From Ligula intestinalis (lineage: Eukaryota > Platyhelminthes > Cestoda > Diphyllobothriidea > Diphyllobothriidae): 64,000 nucleotides of DNA. Positions 51,901 through 57,311 of the stretch are shown here, piece after piece. Numbering within the stretch: the first letter of the stretch is position 1; every line of letters begins with the position of its first letter. The notes under the pieces were generated by a model. The model was not told the origin of the DNA, made no database searches, and saw nothing but the letters and a program-made list of their open reading frames with translations. The position numbers and the translations under genes were made by a program. The stretch is taken from contig JAYGXS010000006.1 in the NCBI GenBank assembly GCA_036362985.1, forward strand, positions 13,197,308 through 13,261,307. Reading direction: 5' to 3'.

Positions 51901-53915
51901 CATGAGAACTTTTGTGTCAGGTGTTCGATGTAAAATTGTTAATTATTTTGCTTATCATTACACGTTCATTGGTAGAATCCATGGTTCATAACCCGATATT
52001 TGTTATGAACAGGAAATATATTTTCTTCACTGCGTAGTAACCAACTAGTTTCAATTGTTTTTACAGTTGCCTGCTGAGTTCAGTTAAAGCTTCTAATATT
52101 TTTTTAAGGATGAATGCTTTATAGAACAAAGATCGTAAATGTATTACTTTAAGGCCAGATTATTTAACGAATTCATATCTGAGTTGAGGAATAAACATTA
52201 ATCGCAGATGAAAAGCATACTGATATGTGTAGGTCTGTTAAATTGTGTTTATTTTTAAGGAGGTTGCCCTGATTGTTTATGCGCATTCGTATCTTTCAAC
52301 GGCAACAACAGGATAATTTTGCCAATATAACCTCAGTTTTACCGCTGTAAAGTAAAGACATTTGACCTCACCATAATACAACACGGCAGCAACGGTGTCA
52401 ATTCTACAGTTCTCCTTAAGGCTTTTTTTGTGCATACCCCTTTAATAACTAATAGTTTCTGCAGGACCTTTGCTACGTGGAAAAATAACTGTATAAAACC
52501 TACAATAATACATGTAAATCAATAGAATAATGCTTCCTTACAACAAAATTATTCAAAGAATGTGAAATCAAAGGACAATGCTAGTGTTCTTATCCAACTG
52601 CAAGGCGCCCTTTACTACCGTGATTGGTAACTTATAGTATTTAGTAATCATTGAGACAAATTCGTATTTCTGCTTAAAAATATTCACAATAAACTTGAAC
52701 ATGGTATTTGAAATAGGACTGTAGTCATCTGTTCATCATGGGCATAATTCATTTATGCAAGATTTTCTCCTGCTTTCTTGCAGAGCAAAACAAAGTTACT
52801 AGCTGGAACGCCACCACTTCAAAAGCCGGGCATAAATGCGCTTCAATTTTCGCAGGTAAGTACGCTCTACAAATCGTCCTCCGTGTTTATGTTATTTGAT
52901 GAAGACCTGTACCGATGTCTTTGCACCGCAAACCTGCATTTAATTATTTAAAGTGTGCGTAAGTCTAATGAACAGATTGCTTATCCTTTATGCAGTAAAC
53001 ATGTCTACGCATTGCGCATGCATAGTGAATTATTTATGCAACGCTCTATTAGGATATATTGTATCGACTAGGCCTGGAGCTTTAATAGAAACGAATTTTA
53101 ATACTAGAGTTATGTTGAGCAGGTTTTTTGGAAAAAACAAAGTTGCAAAATGATATAAACAATGCATAGGAGCAAATGTACTGGAATACTGAGAAGCAGC
53201 CATTTCTACTGAGGCTATATCGCGAATGAGATAGCCACTGCTTTATCCACAGCCTATATACGGCGATCAACAACTGACTTATGTAAACAGATGGAGCATG
53301 CAGTTTACCTAACTTAGCCTTAGTAACATCCGGCTCGCTTATATACACAGTCCCTTTCCAACTCTTTCACCTTAGTGGGTTTTGTCTCTGTTCTTCTTTC
53401 CACGTTGTTTTGACTCGCTTACTCAACTAATTATCCTTCATGACCATGCCCTATGAACTTATTGACCTTTCCGTACGAATTCAATTTTGCATTTTCGCAT
53501 TCCTTACCCACATTATGCACACTCTATCAATGATGATAAAACTAGTGCCTCATTCACGGTAGTTATTCTTTATTTAGATACTTAAAAGTTTTTTTTTGTA
53601 TGCAGCTGCAAGAAGACCTTCGGCTATAAGTTTATAAAGCAGATTCACTCCGCTCCGGCAAAAAGTTGATAAACACAGGTTTACAGTTTTAAGTATTCGA
53701 CAGACGGCTTTGGTTAATAAATCCCATATATTAATAGCGCTGAAGCTTAATACGGCAATTGATACGCTACTAACACTTCTTTGAGCAGTTAAGGTGATAT
53801 GGATTTAGTCATGTTTATGGTTTTTTCATTGCCGATTAAACGTTTGTGTGTAATTTGTTGTGCTTAATGTTTTTTTTAGTTATCTTCAACGAACTCACGG
53901 AAATCAAACAAGTAA
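6788..53915 (+). CDS. SCYL2: SCYL2-like pseudokinase gene, 3' part (10 exons)
   Basis: Gene model joined by eye from ten exons: 6788-6913, 12473-12595, 18918-19034, 25739-25994, 38779-38897, 39939-40096, 41335-41374, 46539-46808, 52784-52855, 53880-53915. Every border has AG before and GT after, and the phases match across all nine junctions with no internal stop. The spliced product (about 440 residues) follows the HEAT-like region of human SCYL2 as I remember it, for example the pattern C-x4-LL-x2-L-x8-I-x-PF in exon 4 and the IEAQ/ILPLV block in exon 2. It then becomes Ser/Pro-rich, as in SCYL2 tails. SCYL2 proteins are catalytically weak or inactive kinases that bind clathrin and act in endosome/trans-Golgi sorting. 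The pseudokinase half is absent, so the gene continues to the left. Other SCY1-like family members (SCYL1/3) fit less well. Confidence 0.75.
6914..10012. other. Intron DNA, nothing recognised
   Basis: First half of the 5.6-kb intron after exon A. AT-rich; the only open frames are short and overlap on opposite strands at 9135-9423. Confidence 0.5.
10013..10167. repeat. Short palindromic element with GAAACGTC arms
   Basis: Two arms of about 60 bases (10013-10072 and 10108-10167) are near-perfect reverse complements, separated by about 35 bases. Each arm carries GACGTTTCGAGATCC or its complement, then an (A/T)-rich stretch and CGATCG. This is the same type of terminus as in the PLE-derived elements at 28.8, 47.5, 62.8 and 63.6 kb, reduced to two ends head to head. 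Confidence 0.75.
10058..10091 (-). ncRNA. Hammerhead-like motif 1
   Basis: On the minus strand: CTGACGA, a hairpin with ATCCG/CGGAT paired around TGA, then GAAAC-GTC. CUGANGA and GAAA are the invariant boxes of the hammerhead core and GUC a usual cleavage triplet. Helix III would be only two base pairs, and I found no good helix I, so activity is doubtful. Confidence 0.35.
10168..12472. other. Intron DNA with unexplained open frames
   Basis: Second part of the intron before exon B. Open frames at 11028-11354 and 11458-11799 (minus) and 12084-12434 (+, 116 codons) match nothing I know. The last is moderately GC-rich at 12110-12260, unlike its surroundings, and may be an old repeat. Confidence 0.4.
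12473..12595 (+). CDS. SCYL2: SCYL2-like exon B (HEAT repeat)
   Basis: A 41-codon exon between a strong polypyrimidine/AG acceptor (TTTTTTTAG) and CAG|gtaaaa. It encodes a HEAT helix pair with FLTTADVNELILPLVSTC and ends in IEAQ. In human SCYL2 the same place has a Leu-Thr-Lys segment, a VLPMV helix and ends in IQIQ, so spacing and hydrophobic positions agree. Phase 0 at both ends. Confidence 0.78.
12596..13074. other. Intron DNA, nothing recognised
   Basis: AT-rich, no open frame of note, between exon B and the first fold-back element. Confidence 0.4.
13075..14075. mobile_element. Fold-back element copy 1 (long inverted repeats)
   Basis: Two arms of about 370 bases (13075-13440 and 13705-14075) are inverted copies of each other. 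The outer tip GGTGTACAGTAGACGCCG recurs inverted as CGGCGTCTACTGTACC. Other paired blocks are the AATATTTCGACATATG tip-proximal sequence, the tttcagtca block, tgactgcctttataaattt and the gaaagggtagcttt inner end. A 265-base centre is unique. No transposase frame is present, so it is non-autonomous. The build is that of a foldback DNA transposon or long-TIR MITE. Confidence 0.82.
14076..15389. other. Spacer between the two fold-back elements
   Basis: No gene recognised. A stretch at about 14940-15000 (AAAGTAATGTTGGG then TTTTGAGAT) recurs at about 18365-18405 and is probably a shared short repeat. Confidence 0.35.
15390..16282. mobile_element. Fold-back element copy 2
   Basis: Same family as the element at 13.1 kb. 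Left arm about 15390-15740, right arm about 15940-16282. It shares the gtgtagtctac, aaaacgtatatattg, tgactgcctt and aacgccttctttaaatta blocks in the same order. The tips differ from copy 1 (GAATTC-GTGCAA type instead of TACAGTAGACGCCG), so the outermost bases have diverged or been lost. Centre about 200 bases, with no coding capacity. Confidence 0.8.
16283..18917. other. Intron DNA, nothing firm
   Basis: No exon or known element. At about 17325-17380 a CTGAGAAGA, a spacer, then GGAAATGTC resemble a decayed version of the PLE-type terminus. Short overlapping open frames at 17.9-18.6 kb look random. Confidence 0.35.
18918..19034 (+). CDS. SCYL2: SCYL2-like exon C (HEAT repeat)
   Basis: A 39-codon exon ending CACAG|gtaagc, phase 0 to 0. 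The acceptor TTGATAG has a poor pyrimidine tract. An ATG lies at 18927, but the reading frame continues upstream to the acceptor, so I treat it as internal. The product (ESLPKLTEYACSDELYEKC and on to FRPQ) aligns without gaps to the SCYL2 stretch that contains NIIP and the DYPSMKN helix. Confidence 0.75.
19490..19735 (-). repeat. tRNA-like repeat, family A
   Basis: Read on the minus strand it holds the family-A body (TGGATTCTAGATGAATGCTT, then AGGAAATCCTGC), about 100 bases of spacer, then a decayed tRNA-like part with a B-box-like GGTTTCGATTTCC. Same order as the copies at 21.3, 37.2 and 43.6 kb. Confidence 0.6.
19736..21280. other. Intron DNA, nothing recognised
   Basis: AT-rich. The open frame at 20832-21023 has no match. 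Confidence 0.4.
21285..21505 (-). repeat. tRNA-like repeat, family A
   Basis: On the minus strand an A-box-like GGAGCTCAATGGTAGAGC and a B-box-like GAGTTCGACACCC (canonical GGTTCRANYCC) sit downstream of a decayed family-A body. The + strand sequence GGCTCTACCATTGAGCTCC makes the promoter look plain. Confidence 0.65.
22260..23480 (-). mobile_element. Degenerate Penelope-like element 2 (distinct lineage)
   Basis: Read on the minus strand from about 23480: a motif-A region FPFLNVLLCESIDII (canonical SLFTNVPL type), NGQLYL and SPLGQVLL (motif B remnants, about 23230-23300), a decayed RYVDD followed by DDKLLTMSMNEV (about 23150), KNGKQTFLD (about 23070-23100), RKPHRMDSAL (about 23000), and the GIY-YIG entry KCSYGCEYI (about 22570). 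These are PLE landmarks in the right order. Stops and frame changes are frequent. Its endonuclease entry (YGCEYI) differs from the SCGA(S/G) type in the other two PLEs here, so it is another lineage. Confidence 0.75.
23481..25738. other. Intron DNA, unassigned
   Basis: 23500-24320 may hold more of the PLE 5' part or another repeat: it has C/T-rich and GC-richer patches (24090-24240), but no motif I can name. 24320-25738 is AT-rich and empty except for short random frames. Confidence 0.35.
25739..25994 (+). CDS. SCYL2: SCYL2-like exon D (HEAT repeats plus basic insert)
   Basis: An 85-codon exon, phase 0 in and 1 out, bounded by CTTCCAAG and T|gtgagt. It begins LQSVAVLCIANLLPHLPDD and continues to an I-M-PF motif, matching the SCYL2 block with LVCLGKIL and ILPF almost residue for residue. 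After that comes an Ala/Lys-rich insert (AGKAREMDSAAGKKKQATKK) that the human protein lacks here. Two long minus-strand open frames over this exon are its shadows. Confidence 0.82.
25995..28750. other. Intron DNA with a GC-rich patch at 26.95-27.36 kb
   Basis: Start of the 12.8-kb intron. The patch around 27100-27350 has gcgcgcggtcgcgctgagg and similar runs that stand out from the AT-rich surroundings. It has no open frame or tRNA boxes, and I could not assign it. Confidence 0.35.
28835..28868 (-). ncRNA. Hammerhead-like motif, mutated
   Basis: Minus strand: CTGATGA, a GGAGG..TTTTC hairpin, then TAAAC-GTC. The invariant GAAA has become TAAA, so a hammerhead core would be inactive. It is the inverted partner of the motif at 29496. 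Confidence 0.3.
29254..29499 (+). pseudogene. Conserved C-terminal tail of an element protein
   Basis: An open frame that enters from 29056 contains ISPPGDVGEASKHIDS, EGTKVTQAHNQPT, RRPNEVGNE and ends with a RYNLR segment before TGA. The same residues in the same order occur at 63.7-63.9 kb on the minus strand (ISPPVDVREAGKHINS and VYNTRQ). Conservation of amino-acid order in two diverged copies shows that it was once translated. Probably the tail of a PLE ORF; the catalytic parts are missing. Confidence 0.6.
29496..29529 (+). ncRNA. Hammerhead-like motif 2
   Basis: CTGATGA, GGAAG/TTTTC hairpin with an 8-base loop, then GAAAC-GTC. Both core boxes are intact. The bases before CTGATGA (ACACC) and after GTC (AGTTC) do not pair, so helix I is not evident. 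It lies directly after the TGA of the tail frame, where PLE terminal repeats are known to carry such motifs. Confidence 0.38.
29593..31150. other. Intron DNA, nothing recognised
   Basis: AT-rich. The 109-codon open frame at 30477-30806 is hydrophobic through A+T bias and has no match. Confidence 0.4.
31160..31690 (+). mobile_element. LINE reverse transcriptase remnant
   Basis: Pieces of a non-LTR RT in order: KSLGSDHL near 31170 (canonical SPGPDGI type), then LLFINDLTYAF near 31490 and GLAFASDLIHC near 31535 (the LLF-x-NDL and FADD blocks). Stops and shifts lie between them. The INDL form suggests a CR1/Jockey-like clade rather than the RTE-like element at 62-63.6 kb. The FADD motif is ASD here, so it is inactive. 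Confidence 0.55.
31691..34890. other. Intron DNA with a GC-richer block at 31.8-32.13 kb
   Basis: 31800-32130 is GC-richer, without a frame or tRNA boxes, and looks like an unidentified repeat. 32130-34890 is AT-rich and I see nothing in it. Confidence 0.35.
34895..35018 (-). repeat. tRNA-like repeat family B, tail fragment
   Basis: Reverse-complement copy of 35205-35333: the TGACTTAGTCG/ATATGATGAAGTGGAT, GCGTTGCGAG and GGAAATTAATTGTT blocks are shared. It faces the full copy, making an inverted pair about 190 bases apart. Confidence 0.7.
35045..35335 (+). repeat. tRNA-derived SINE, family B
   Basis: Starts with a tRNA-like head whose B box GGTTCAAATCTTGG is clear at about 35115. The body follows (GATATGACTGGCTAACGACG, then CTAATAAACCAGAAATGGCC), then a tail shared with 34895-35018. 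The body recurs at 42780. Head-then-body order is normal for a Pol III SINE. Confidence 0.7.
35336..37210. other. Intron DNA, nothing recognised
   Basis: AT-rich. Frames at 36211-36423 (+) and 36656-36991 (minus) have no match. Confidence 0.4.
37212..37440 (-). repeat. tRNA-like repeat, family A
   Basis: Minus strand: TGGATCTTGGATGATTATTT, AGGAAATCCCGCCC body, GTGGATTCTATACGAG, ATCGACCCAAGTGTG, then a decayed tRNA-like part with CTCGTAGCTTCATGGCATAGC. The same module order as the tandem copies at 43.6-44.2 kb. Confidence 0.7.
37465..37605 (-). repeat. tRNA-like repeat, family A, 3' fragment
   Basis: Holds the tRNA-like part and the downstream TTCAGATCTGTCAAAC flank that is also beside the copy at 44.9 kb. 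The minus-strand B box is decayed (GTGTTCGACTACCACC). Body missing. Confidence 0.5.
37606..38778. other. Intron DNA, nothing recognised
   Basis: AT-rich, ends in the acceptor of exon E. Confidence 0.4.
38779..38897 (+). CDS. SCYL2: SCYL2-like exon E (HEAT repeat)
   Basis: A 119-nt exon, phase 1 in and 0 out, acceptor AATTTCAG and donor GAG|gtaagt, both near consensus. With the T from exon D it opens with CLLRAITHGC and contains LALELIPNLLTH, which corresponds to the SCYL2 helix with KVLPHLIPLS. The match in phase to exon D across a 12.8-kb intron is strong evidence that the two belong together. Confidence 0.8.
38898..39938. other. Intron between exons E and F, nothing else seen
   Basis: AT-rich intron of about 1.0 kb with consensus borders and no recognisable insert. 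Confidence 0.55.
39939..40096 (+). CDS. SCYL2: SCYL2-like exon F (end of HEAT region)
   Basis: A 158-nt exon, phase 0 in and 2 out, acceptor CTTTTAG, donor TT|gtgagt. It starts FKYLMSTLYELLDCLGG; joined to exon E (WHFSE) this fits the SCYL2 segment with NLNQF followed by the ISVIKEMLNRLE helix. The second half is acidic and hydrophilic (EKDSNDRDDDK), the start of the disordered tail. Confidence 0.78.
40097..41334. other. Intron between exons F and G
   Basis: About 1.2 kb, AT-rich, nothing recognised. Confidence 0.45.
41335..41374 (+). CDS. SCYL2: SCYL2-like exon G (40-nt small exon)
   Basis: A 40-nt exon, phase 2 in and 0 out, found only because the phases of exons F and H need it. Acceptor CTACTTACAG, donor GAT|gtatgg. 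With the TT left from exon F it encodes QLRALHNASNSPD after VSEL. It resembles the short amphipathic segment that follows the last HEAT helix in SCYL2 (LEQL then a Gln-rich helix). Too short to prove by sequence alone. Confidence 0.6.
41375..42600. other. Intron DNA, one rejected exon candidate
   Basis: A Ser/Arg-rich frame at 41893-42030 (SSENRRIQRRGS) looks exon-like but its phases do not fit the exons on either side. Confidence 0.35.
42610..42965 (+). repeat. tRNA-derived SINE, family B
   Basis: Two tRNA-like starts in a row (TGGATCACTGGTTACGGCG near 42640 and GTGGCCAAATGGTTAGGG near 42705, Leu/Ser-like A boxes), then the family-B body GGTATGACTGGCTGACAATG and GCTAATAAGCCAGAAATGTCC. The B box is decayed (GTGAGTTTGGAGC). 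More GC-rich than its surroundings. Confidence 0.65.
43536..43655 (-). repeat. Family A repeat, inverted 3' fragment
   Basis: Minus strand: the tip GGCAGATTTGCTTAATTTG, then GATGCGCGGGTTCGAATCCCG with a perfect B box, then the tail CTAGAGTTTTTTCCACACTT and the tip again. It abuts the tandem + copies, so this cluster has one inverted and two direct units. Confidence 0.7.
43828..43906 (+). tRNA. tRNA-like module (Ala-like AGC), probably a pseudogene
   Basis: Acceptor GCGTTTG/CAAACGC pairs over 7 bases, A box TAGCTTAGCGG, anticodon stem AGCCT/AGGCT around CCAGCAA (anticodon AGC), B box GGTTCAAATCC. Defects: C in place of U33, two extra bases before the anticodon stem, one D-stem mismatch and an 11-base variable region. 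Pol III could start here, but a functional Ala tRNA is unlikely. Confidence 0.4.
44127..44205 (+). tRNA. tRNA-like module, second tandem copy
   Basis: Acceptor GCGTTTG/CAAATGC (one G-T), anticodon loop CCGGCAA (GGC), T stem GCGGG/CCCGC fully paired, B box intact. The same defects as the first copy. The T and acceptor stems are better kept than the rest. Confidence 0.4.
44890..45125 (-). repeat. tRNA-like repeat, family A relative
   Basis: Minus strand: A box TAACTCAGTTGGCTAGAGC, B box GTGGGTCTGAATCCCACC with its T stem, preceded by CTTGACCCAATTGTGT. The left flank carries the TTCAAATCTGACAAACC seen also beside the copy at 37.5 kb. Confidence 0.65.
45126..46538. other. Intron DNA, nothing recognised
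   Basis: AT-rich. A possible exon at 45585 was considered and rejected for its weak donor. Confidence 0.4.
46539..46808 (+). CDS. SCYL2: SCYL2-like exon H (Ser/Pro-rich tail)
   Basis: A 90-codon exon, phase 0 to 0, acceptor TTCTGTTAAAAG, donor GGC|gtaaga. The product is disordered in type: EPAPSEEN, SSQPTPE, FFDSLEPPNRLTSP, then RRRSSAND, which looks like a basophilic kinase target site. Composition agrees with the low-complexity, clathrin/adaptor-binding tails of SCYL2 proteins, but there is no residue-level alignment to offer. Confidence 0.65.
46809..47480. other. Intron DNA, nothing recognised
   Basis: AT-rich stretch between exon H and the next element. Confidence 0.4.
47483..48292. mobile_element. 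Palindromic-ended PLE derivative 2
   Basis: Left end (GAAGAAGATGCAATCACTGG, then TTTTATTTTCCTG, CCTTGATCA, GTCTGAGACATGCGC) recurs inverted at 48190-48292. The termini belong to the family of 62.77-63.35 kb. The 600-base centre is GC-richer and has three overlapping broken frames (47588-48058) with no domain I can name. The left arm keeps CATTTCGGATTC where other copies have GACGTTTCGGATTC. Confidence 0.65.
48480..48705 (+). repeat. Truncated PLE 3' end
   Basis: Matches the 3' end of the PLE at 57.1-57.34 kb: TCTGATCCCTTTGATCCC, the C/T-rich tract, TAGTTAACTCTACCCTCCCT, CCTGATGAAGAATTAATCG and AAAACGTTCGTTCGCCTAA. No coding part is attached. Confidence 0.75.
48706..51200. other. Intron DNA, mostly unassigned
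   Basis: At about 50015 a 17-base match to the LINE RT remnant at 31.5 kb (gattggcttttgcatct) suggests an old LINE relic near 49.7-50.1 kb. The 159-codon frame at 50107-50586 is the longest in the window but has no family features or splice context. Confidence 0.3.
51205..51650 (+). pseudogene. Possible PLE RT C-terminal relic
   Basis: A frame with VEESFTVAKSLGYSE, then KVLFLPTQSQAF, a stop, and HAITKLKHSFPGANIK. The order (helix plus NGYP-like LGYS, a hydrophobic LP strand, then FPxAxIK) parallels the PLE tail ENGFSDKF, IFLTLPFQGD, ARTHPAAK at 56.3-56.5 kb. No GIY-YIG follows. Weak. Confidence 0.3.
51651..52783. other. Intron DNA, nothing recognised
   Basis: AT-rich up to the acceptor of exon I. 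Confidence 0.4.
52784..52855 (+). CDS. SCYL2: SCYL2-like exon I (tail)
   Basis: A 24-codon exon, phase 0 to 0, with an excellent acceptor (TGCTTTCTTGCAG) and donor (CGCAG|gtaagt). It encodes KTKLLAGTPPLQKPG and ends LQFSQ. The borders are the main evidence; the Pro-rich content is consistent with the SCYL2 tail. Confidence 0.65.
52856..53879. other. Intron between exons I and J
   Basis: About 1.0 kb, AT-rich, nothing recognised. Uncertain as an intron because exon J is uncertain. Confidence 0.35.
53880..53915 (+). CDS. SCYL2: Possible last exon of SCYL2-like gene
   Basis: After a TTTTTTTTAG acceptor the frame-0 reading gives eleven codons (LSSTNSRKSNK) and TAA at 53913-53915. A GT donor-like gtaaac overlaps the stop at 53912, so the exon could instead end at 53911 in phase 2 and splice onward. 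An AATAAA lies about 120 bases downstream, which favours a terminal exon. No family match at this length. Confidence 0.42.
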   Translation, partial: LSSTNSRKSNK

Positions 53916-54035
53916 ACGTCCTTCCGGATGCATTTACTACTCCAACAGGTGGTTGGTTACATTGGAAATTCAGATGATTCATATTTCCCGGCTTTCATGC
54001 AACTGCTCTCACGTGCTCATTTTATTCTTTTAATT

Positions 54036-54041
54036 AATAAA
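54036..54041 (+). promoter_or_regulatory. Candidate polyadenylation signal
   Basis: AATAAA about 120 bases after the putative stop codon of the SCYL2-like gene. The hexamer is common by chance in DNA this rich in A+T, so its value comes only from position. Confidence 0.3.
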
Positions 54042-56026
54042 GACTACAACATTTCTTGTCCTTATTCTGTTTTTTTTTGGGAGCACATTAAACGTACATA
54101 TAGCATAACATACATATCACATTTGATATAAAACCTTAAAGATAATTTCGTATTTAGTAACTTTAAGAAAACGTTCCCCTTTCTAAAGCTACTTCAGTAA
54201 CTTTCATATAAGCTGTATGCATAGCTTATATATGACTTAAAACTGAGCATTGACCACGATTGCGAAGTTTGCTATCAGACTTAATCTTATGCAAATTAAG
54301 TTCCGTTAAATGCTCCGTTTATACTTCAGCGAGGTTACCAACTATTAAATTATCAATCTTACTCTAGCCTCTTTAAACTGAAACATTCGTTGCATTATCT
54401 TATCGTCTGAATCCCTCATCAAATATTATCTATATTTAGTAGCTTAATCATACGAAAGGAATATTGCTCAAGGCAACGCCTCCAAACAGTCAGATAACTT
54501 CTTTTATTAGGTCTTTATTCCATTGTTTAGCTGCTTTACTGTGCAAGGAGTGCCCTGCGGACTTAGCATTTGAGACAACGATAGAAAGGGGTGGTGGAAT
54601 ATTACATTCACTCTGTTGTTTGTTTGAGCGGCTTGAATAATTTCAGCGCAAATAGGCCGCATTTTGTCTTTCTTCACAGCTCGTGAAATTAACTTTACCC
54701 ATTCGTTTTAATGGTCATGATATAGTGCCCTTTGAGAGGTTCTTTGAATTCAAACTTATTGGCTATTTTGGTTTTGGGCGTGTCCGCAGCCGTTAAAATG
54801 CAGAAGCAGCCGACAAGTTTTTTGGAAAAAGAGCTATTCTGACTCCGTCTAAACATTTTGGTTCTTCCAATGATTTTTATCTTAATCTCCCATAAATATA
54901 TTCGTCCGTTATCAGCTTTCGCCCACAATAAAGTTTATTTGATGCTGCCAACTAATTTACACGGTCTTATAAAAAGCATGTCTGTCTACGCAATTGCTTT
55001 TGGCTCGTTATTACATTAAAAAGTAAATCGGTCGAGCTTTGGAACAATCTCCTTTAATATTCGTAGTCTTTACTTCAGTCGCTGATAAATTCATATAGTG
55101 TTACAACGTAACTTCATTGGGTGTGGACTAACAAAGCTATTGTAAAATAAATTGCAGTACTCTAGGAGTATTAGTAAGTGCAAACATGAGCAATGTTGAC
55201 CGTTCGTTCAAACCCACAGCGCAAGCTTGACATTTAATAATCAAACTGGCGGATACTATTTATCACATGTAGTCTTAAGTTTGTCGTAGCAGCGTGATCC
55301 ACAAGTGGTGATGCGACCTAAAAATTGTGTTATATTTGTGCAGATGAGTTCATAATATCAAAACACAAAGCTAAATAACCCCCCTAGTATCCGTGATATT
55401 TGCAACTTCTATTTATTTTTCGAATTAGAAACTGCACTTTTAATTATTCCATGATGATAATATATCAATTAGGTGATCGGCTCCTTCCTACGAGTTCATA
55501 CTGATCAAGCAGTGTGTAGATCAGATAAATCGTAGAAATGTAAATAGTCGTTAAGTAAAAAGGTTGCATGACTCAATGTTCTATTTAATGAAAAAACCCA
55601 AATACACACGATGTCATTTTGCTTACATCAGTTTCCCCAAAAAACTAACTTAAATGTTGTTTTATAAACCACGAAATGTGATCTTGGGAGGAAGTTTACC
55701 CTCCATTCTACCCAGGCTACTCTATGTTGCGAACCAACTTTTCAGTTACATGTTTATTTTATGAGGGGTTTGAAAACAAATTTCATCAAAAAGGAACTAA
55801 ATTTATATGCTCGTGAGTATTTGTTAAGATAAAATTGGATAGAGTAGTTATTATGAGCAAAGCATACGCCTCACCCTTAAAATACTGATTTTTAAATATG
55901 TAAAACATTTTGCCGTTAGCAAAAAATAAATCGTTTGACCACAGGTGTACTTTCTTGGCTTAAGCAAACATCCTAAGAATAACCGCAAGAAAACTCAACA
56001 ACACAATTTTTCTTACAAATTTTAAA
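54042..56026. other. Downstream DNA, nothing recognised
   Basis: Probably intergenic. A minus-strand frame at 54695-54928 is Lys-rich and not recognised. Confidence 0.35.
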
Positions 56027-56271
56027 TATTAAGGACGTCAAGTTAAGCGAACCAACGTTTTTGATTAATTCATCATCAGGCAATACAGTAATATAAGGGA
56101 GGGTAGAGTTAATGAACGTTTTAGGCAAACAAATCAGTGGTAACAAGGGGGAGAGAGGGGAGAGGTGTAAAAGGATCAAGGGGAGATCAAGGGGATCAGA
56201 TTCTAGTCTTAATTGGGGACAGAGAAATTGGGGTGGGGGGAGAGGGGAAGGGGAAGGAGTCAGAGCTAGGA

Positions 56272-56516
56272 GAATATGTTCTCCAGAGACACTGGAGGAC
56301 AAACTCGCACTGCTTAAACATACCTTACAAGAAAATGGGTTCTCCGATAAGTTCATCGATAAGTTTATGGAGGAACGTCCACCAAGACTGGAGGTACCGA
56401 CGGATGAGAAGAAAACCATATTTCTTACACTGCCTTTTCAAGGTGATCCAGCAAGCGAACTTCTACAGCTTCATCTGAACACTGCAATTGCGCGTACACA
56501 TCCAGCAGCAAAGTAA
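56272..56516 (+). pseudogene. PLE3 RT C-terminal fragment
   Basis: Reads RRICSPETLEDKLALLKHTL, then QENGFSDKFIDKFMEE, IFLTLPFQGD and ARTHPAAK, then TAA. These are the linker segments between RT and endonuclease in PLEs (NGYP and FPAAK types). The open frame extends left into the inverted terminal copy, which is not its true N-terminus. Confidence 0.8.
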
Positions 56517-56588
56517 AGATTATTGTTCTTAAGCACTCCACTTCTTCGCCTTGAAGGCAATAATAGACTACCGTTACAGACCACATCA

Positions 56589-57094
56589 ATGTGTATCTAC
56601 AACTTTACATGCTCCTGTGGGGCAAGTTACATTGGTCGAATGATTAGACGTCTATCCAAACGCATGCGGAGCATCACCCTGCGTGGCTAAACAGAAGCGG
56701 AACTAAGTCGATATCAAGCGCAATTCTGGCTCACTTGGTAGACAGCGGTCATCGGGTAGACGTCAACCAAGCATTTAGAGTCGTCTACAAAGTTCCGGCT
56801 AAACACTCTATGTTCCTGCGTCAGCGGATACTTGCGACGGCAAAAGCAGTCGCAATTCACTACACAAACCCAATTTTATGTGCGCAGAAAGCATTTTTAG
56901 CGGCCCTAAGGCTCCCATGGCCAAAAGACTTTTCAAAATCTGCCCTCGCGCCTCTTACTACGCCGCGAAACAGTAATGAGACAGCGGCATCAAGCATCCA
57001 AAGGCCACTGACACAGTCTCAAGACGTTGACACCTTGCGTCCTCACACAACCCAACAAAACCCGAGACGAGGGCCACTGGATGACATTAACTAA
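56589..57094 (+). pseudogene. PLE3 GIY-YIG endonuclease, frameshifted
   Basis: CIYNFTCSCGASYIG and RMIRRLSKRM occupy 56592-56670. The frame then shifts and resumes at 56735 with VDSGHRVDVNQAFRVVYKV, ending at TAA 57092-57094 after a Thr/Gln/Arg-rich tail. YIG is intact. The VDSGHRVD segment matches VDSRHPVD of the PLE at 4.6 kb, so the two are close relatives. Confidence 0.82.
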
Positions 57095-57293
57095 TTGTCT
57101 GACTACTTCGCCTTCCCCTCTCCCCCACTCCCATTTCTCTGTCCCTAATTAAGACTAAAATATGATCCCCTTGATCCCTCCTTGATCCTTTTATACCCCT
57201 CCCCCCTCTCTTTCCCTTGTTACTACTGATTGGTTTGCCAAAACCTTTCATTAACTCTACTCTCTCTTATATTACTGTATTACCTGATGATGA

Positions 57294-57311
57294 ATTAATC
57301 GAAAACGTTCG
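57294..57311 (+). ncRNA. CTGATGA/GAAA boxes in the PLE terminal repeat
   Basis: CTGATGATGAATTAATCGAA: the two hammerhead core boxes with only 10 bases between. Repeated at 48617, and inverted at 56063-56079 where GAAA has become AAAA. A stem II of two base pairs is all that can form, so this may be a relic of a ribozyme or a chance resemblance. Confidence 0.22.

Noticed and set aside
54695..54928. Lys-rich minus frame as a transposase or exon
   Set aside because: No DDE/DDD motif, helix-turn-helix pattern or splice borders could be seen.
56112..56270. N-terminal Arg/Gly-rich part of the open frame at 56.1 kb
   Set aside because: It is the translated inverted terminal copy (antisense of a C/T-rich tract), not protein-coding sequence.
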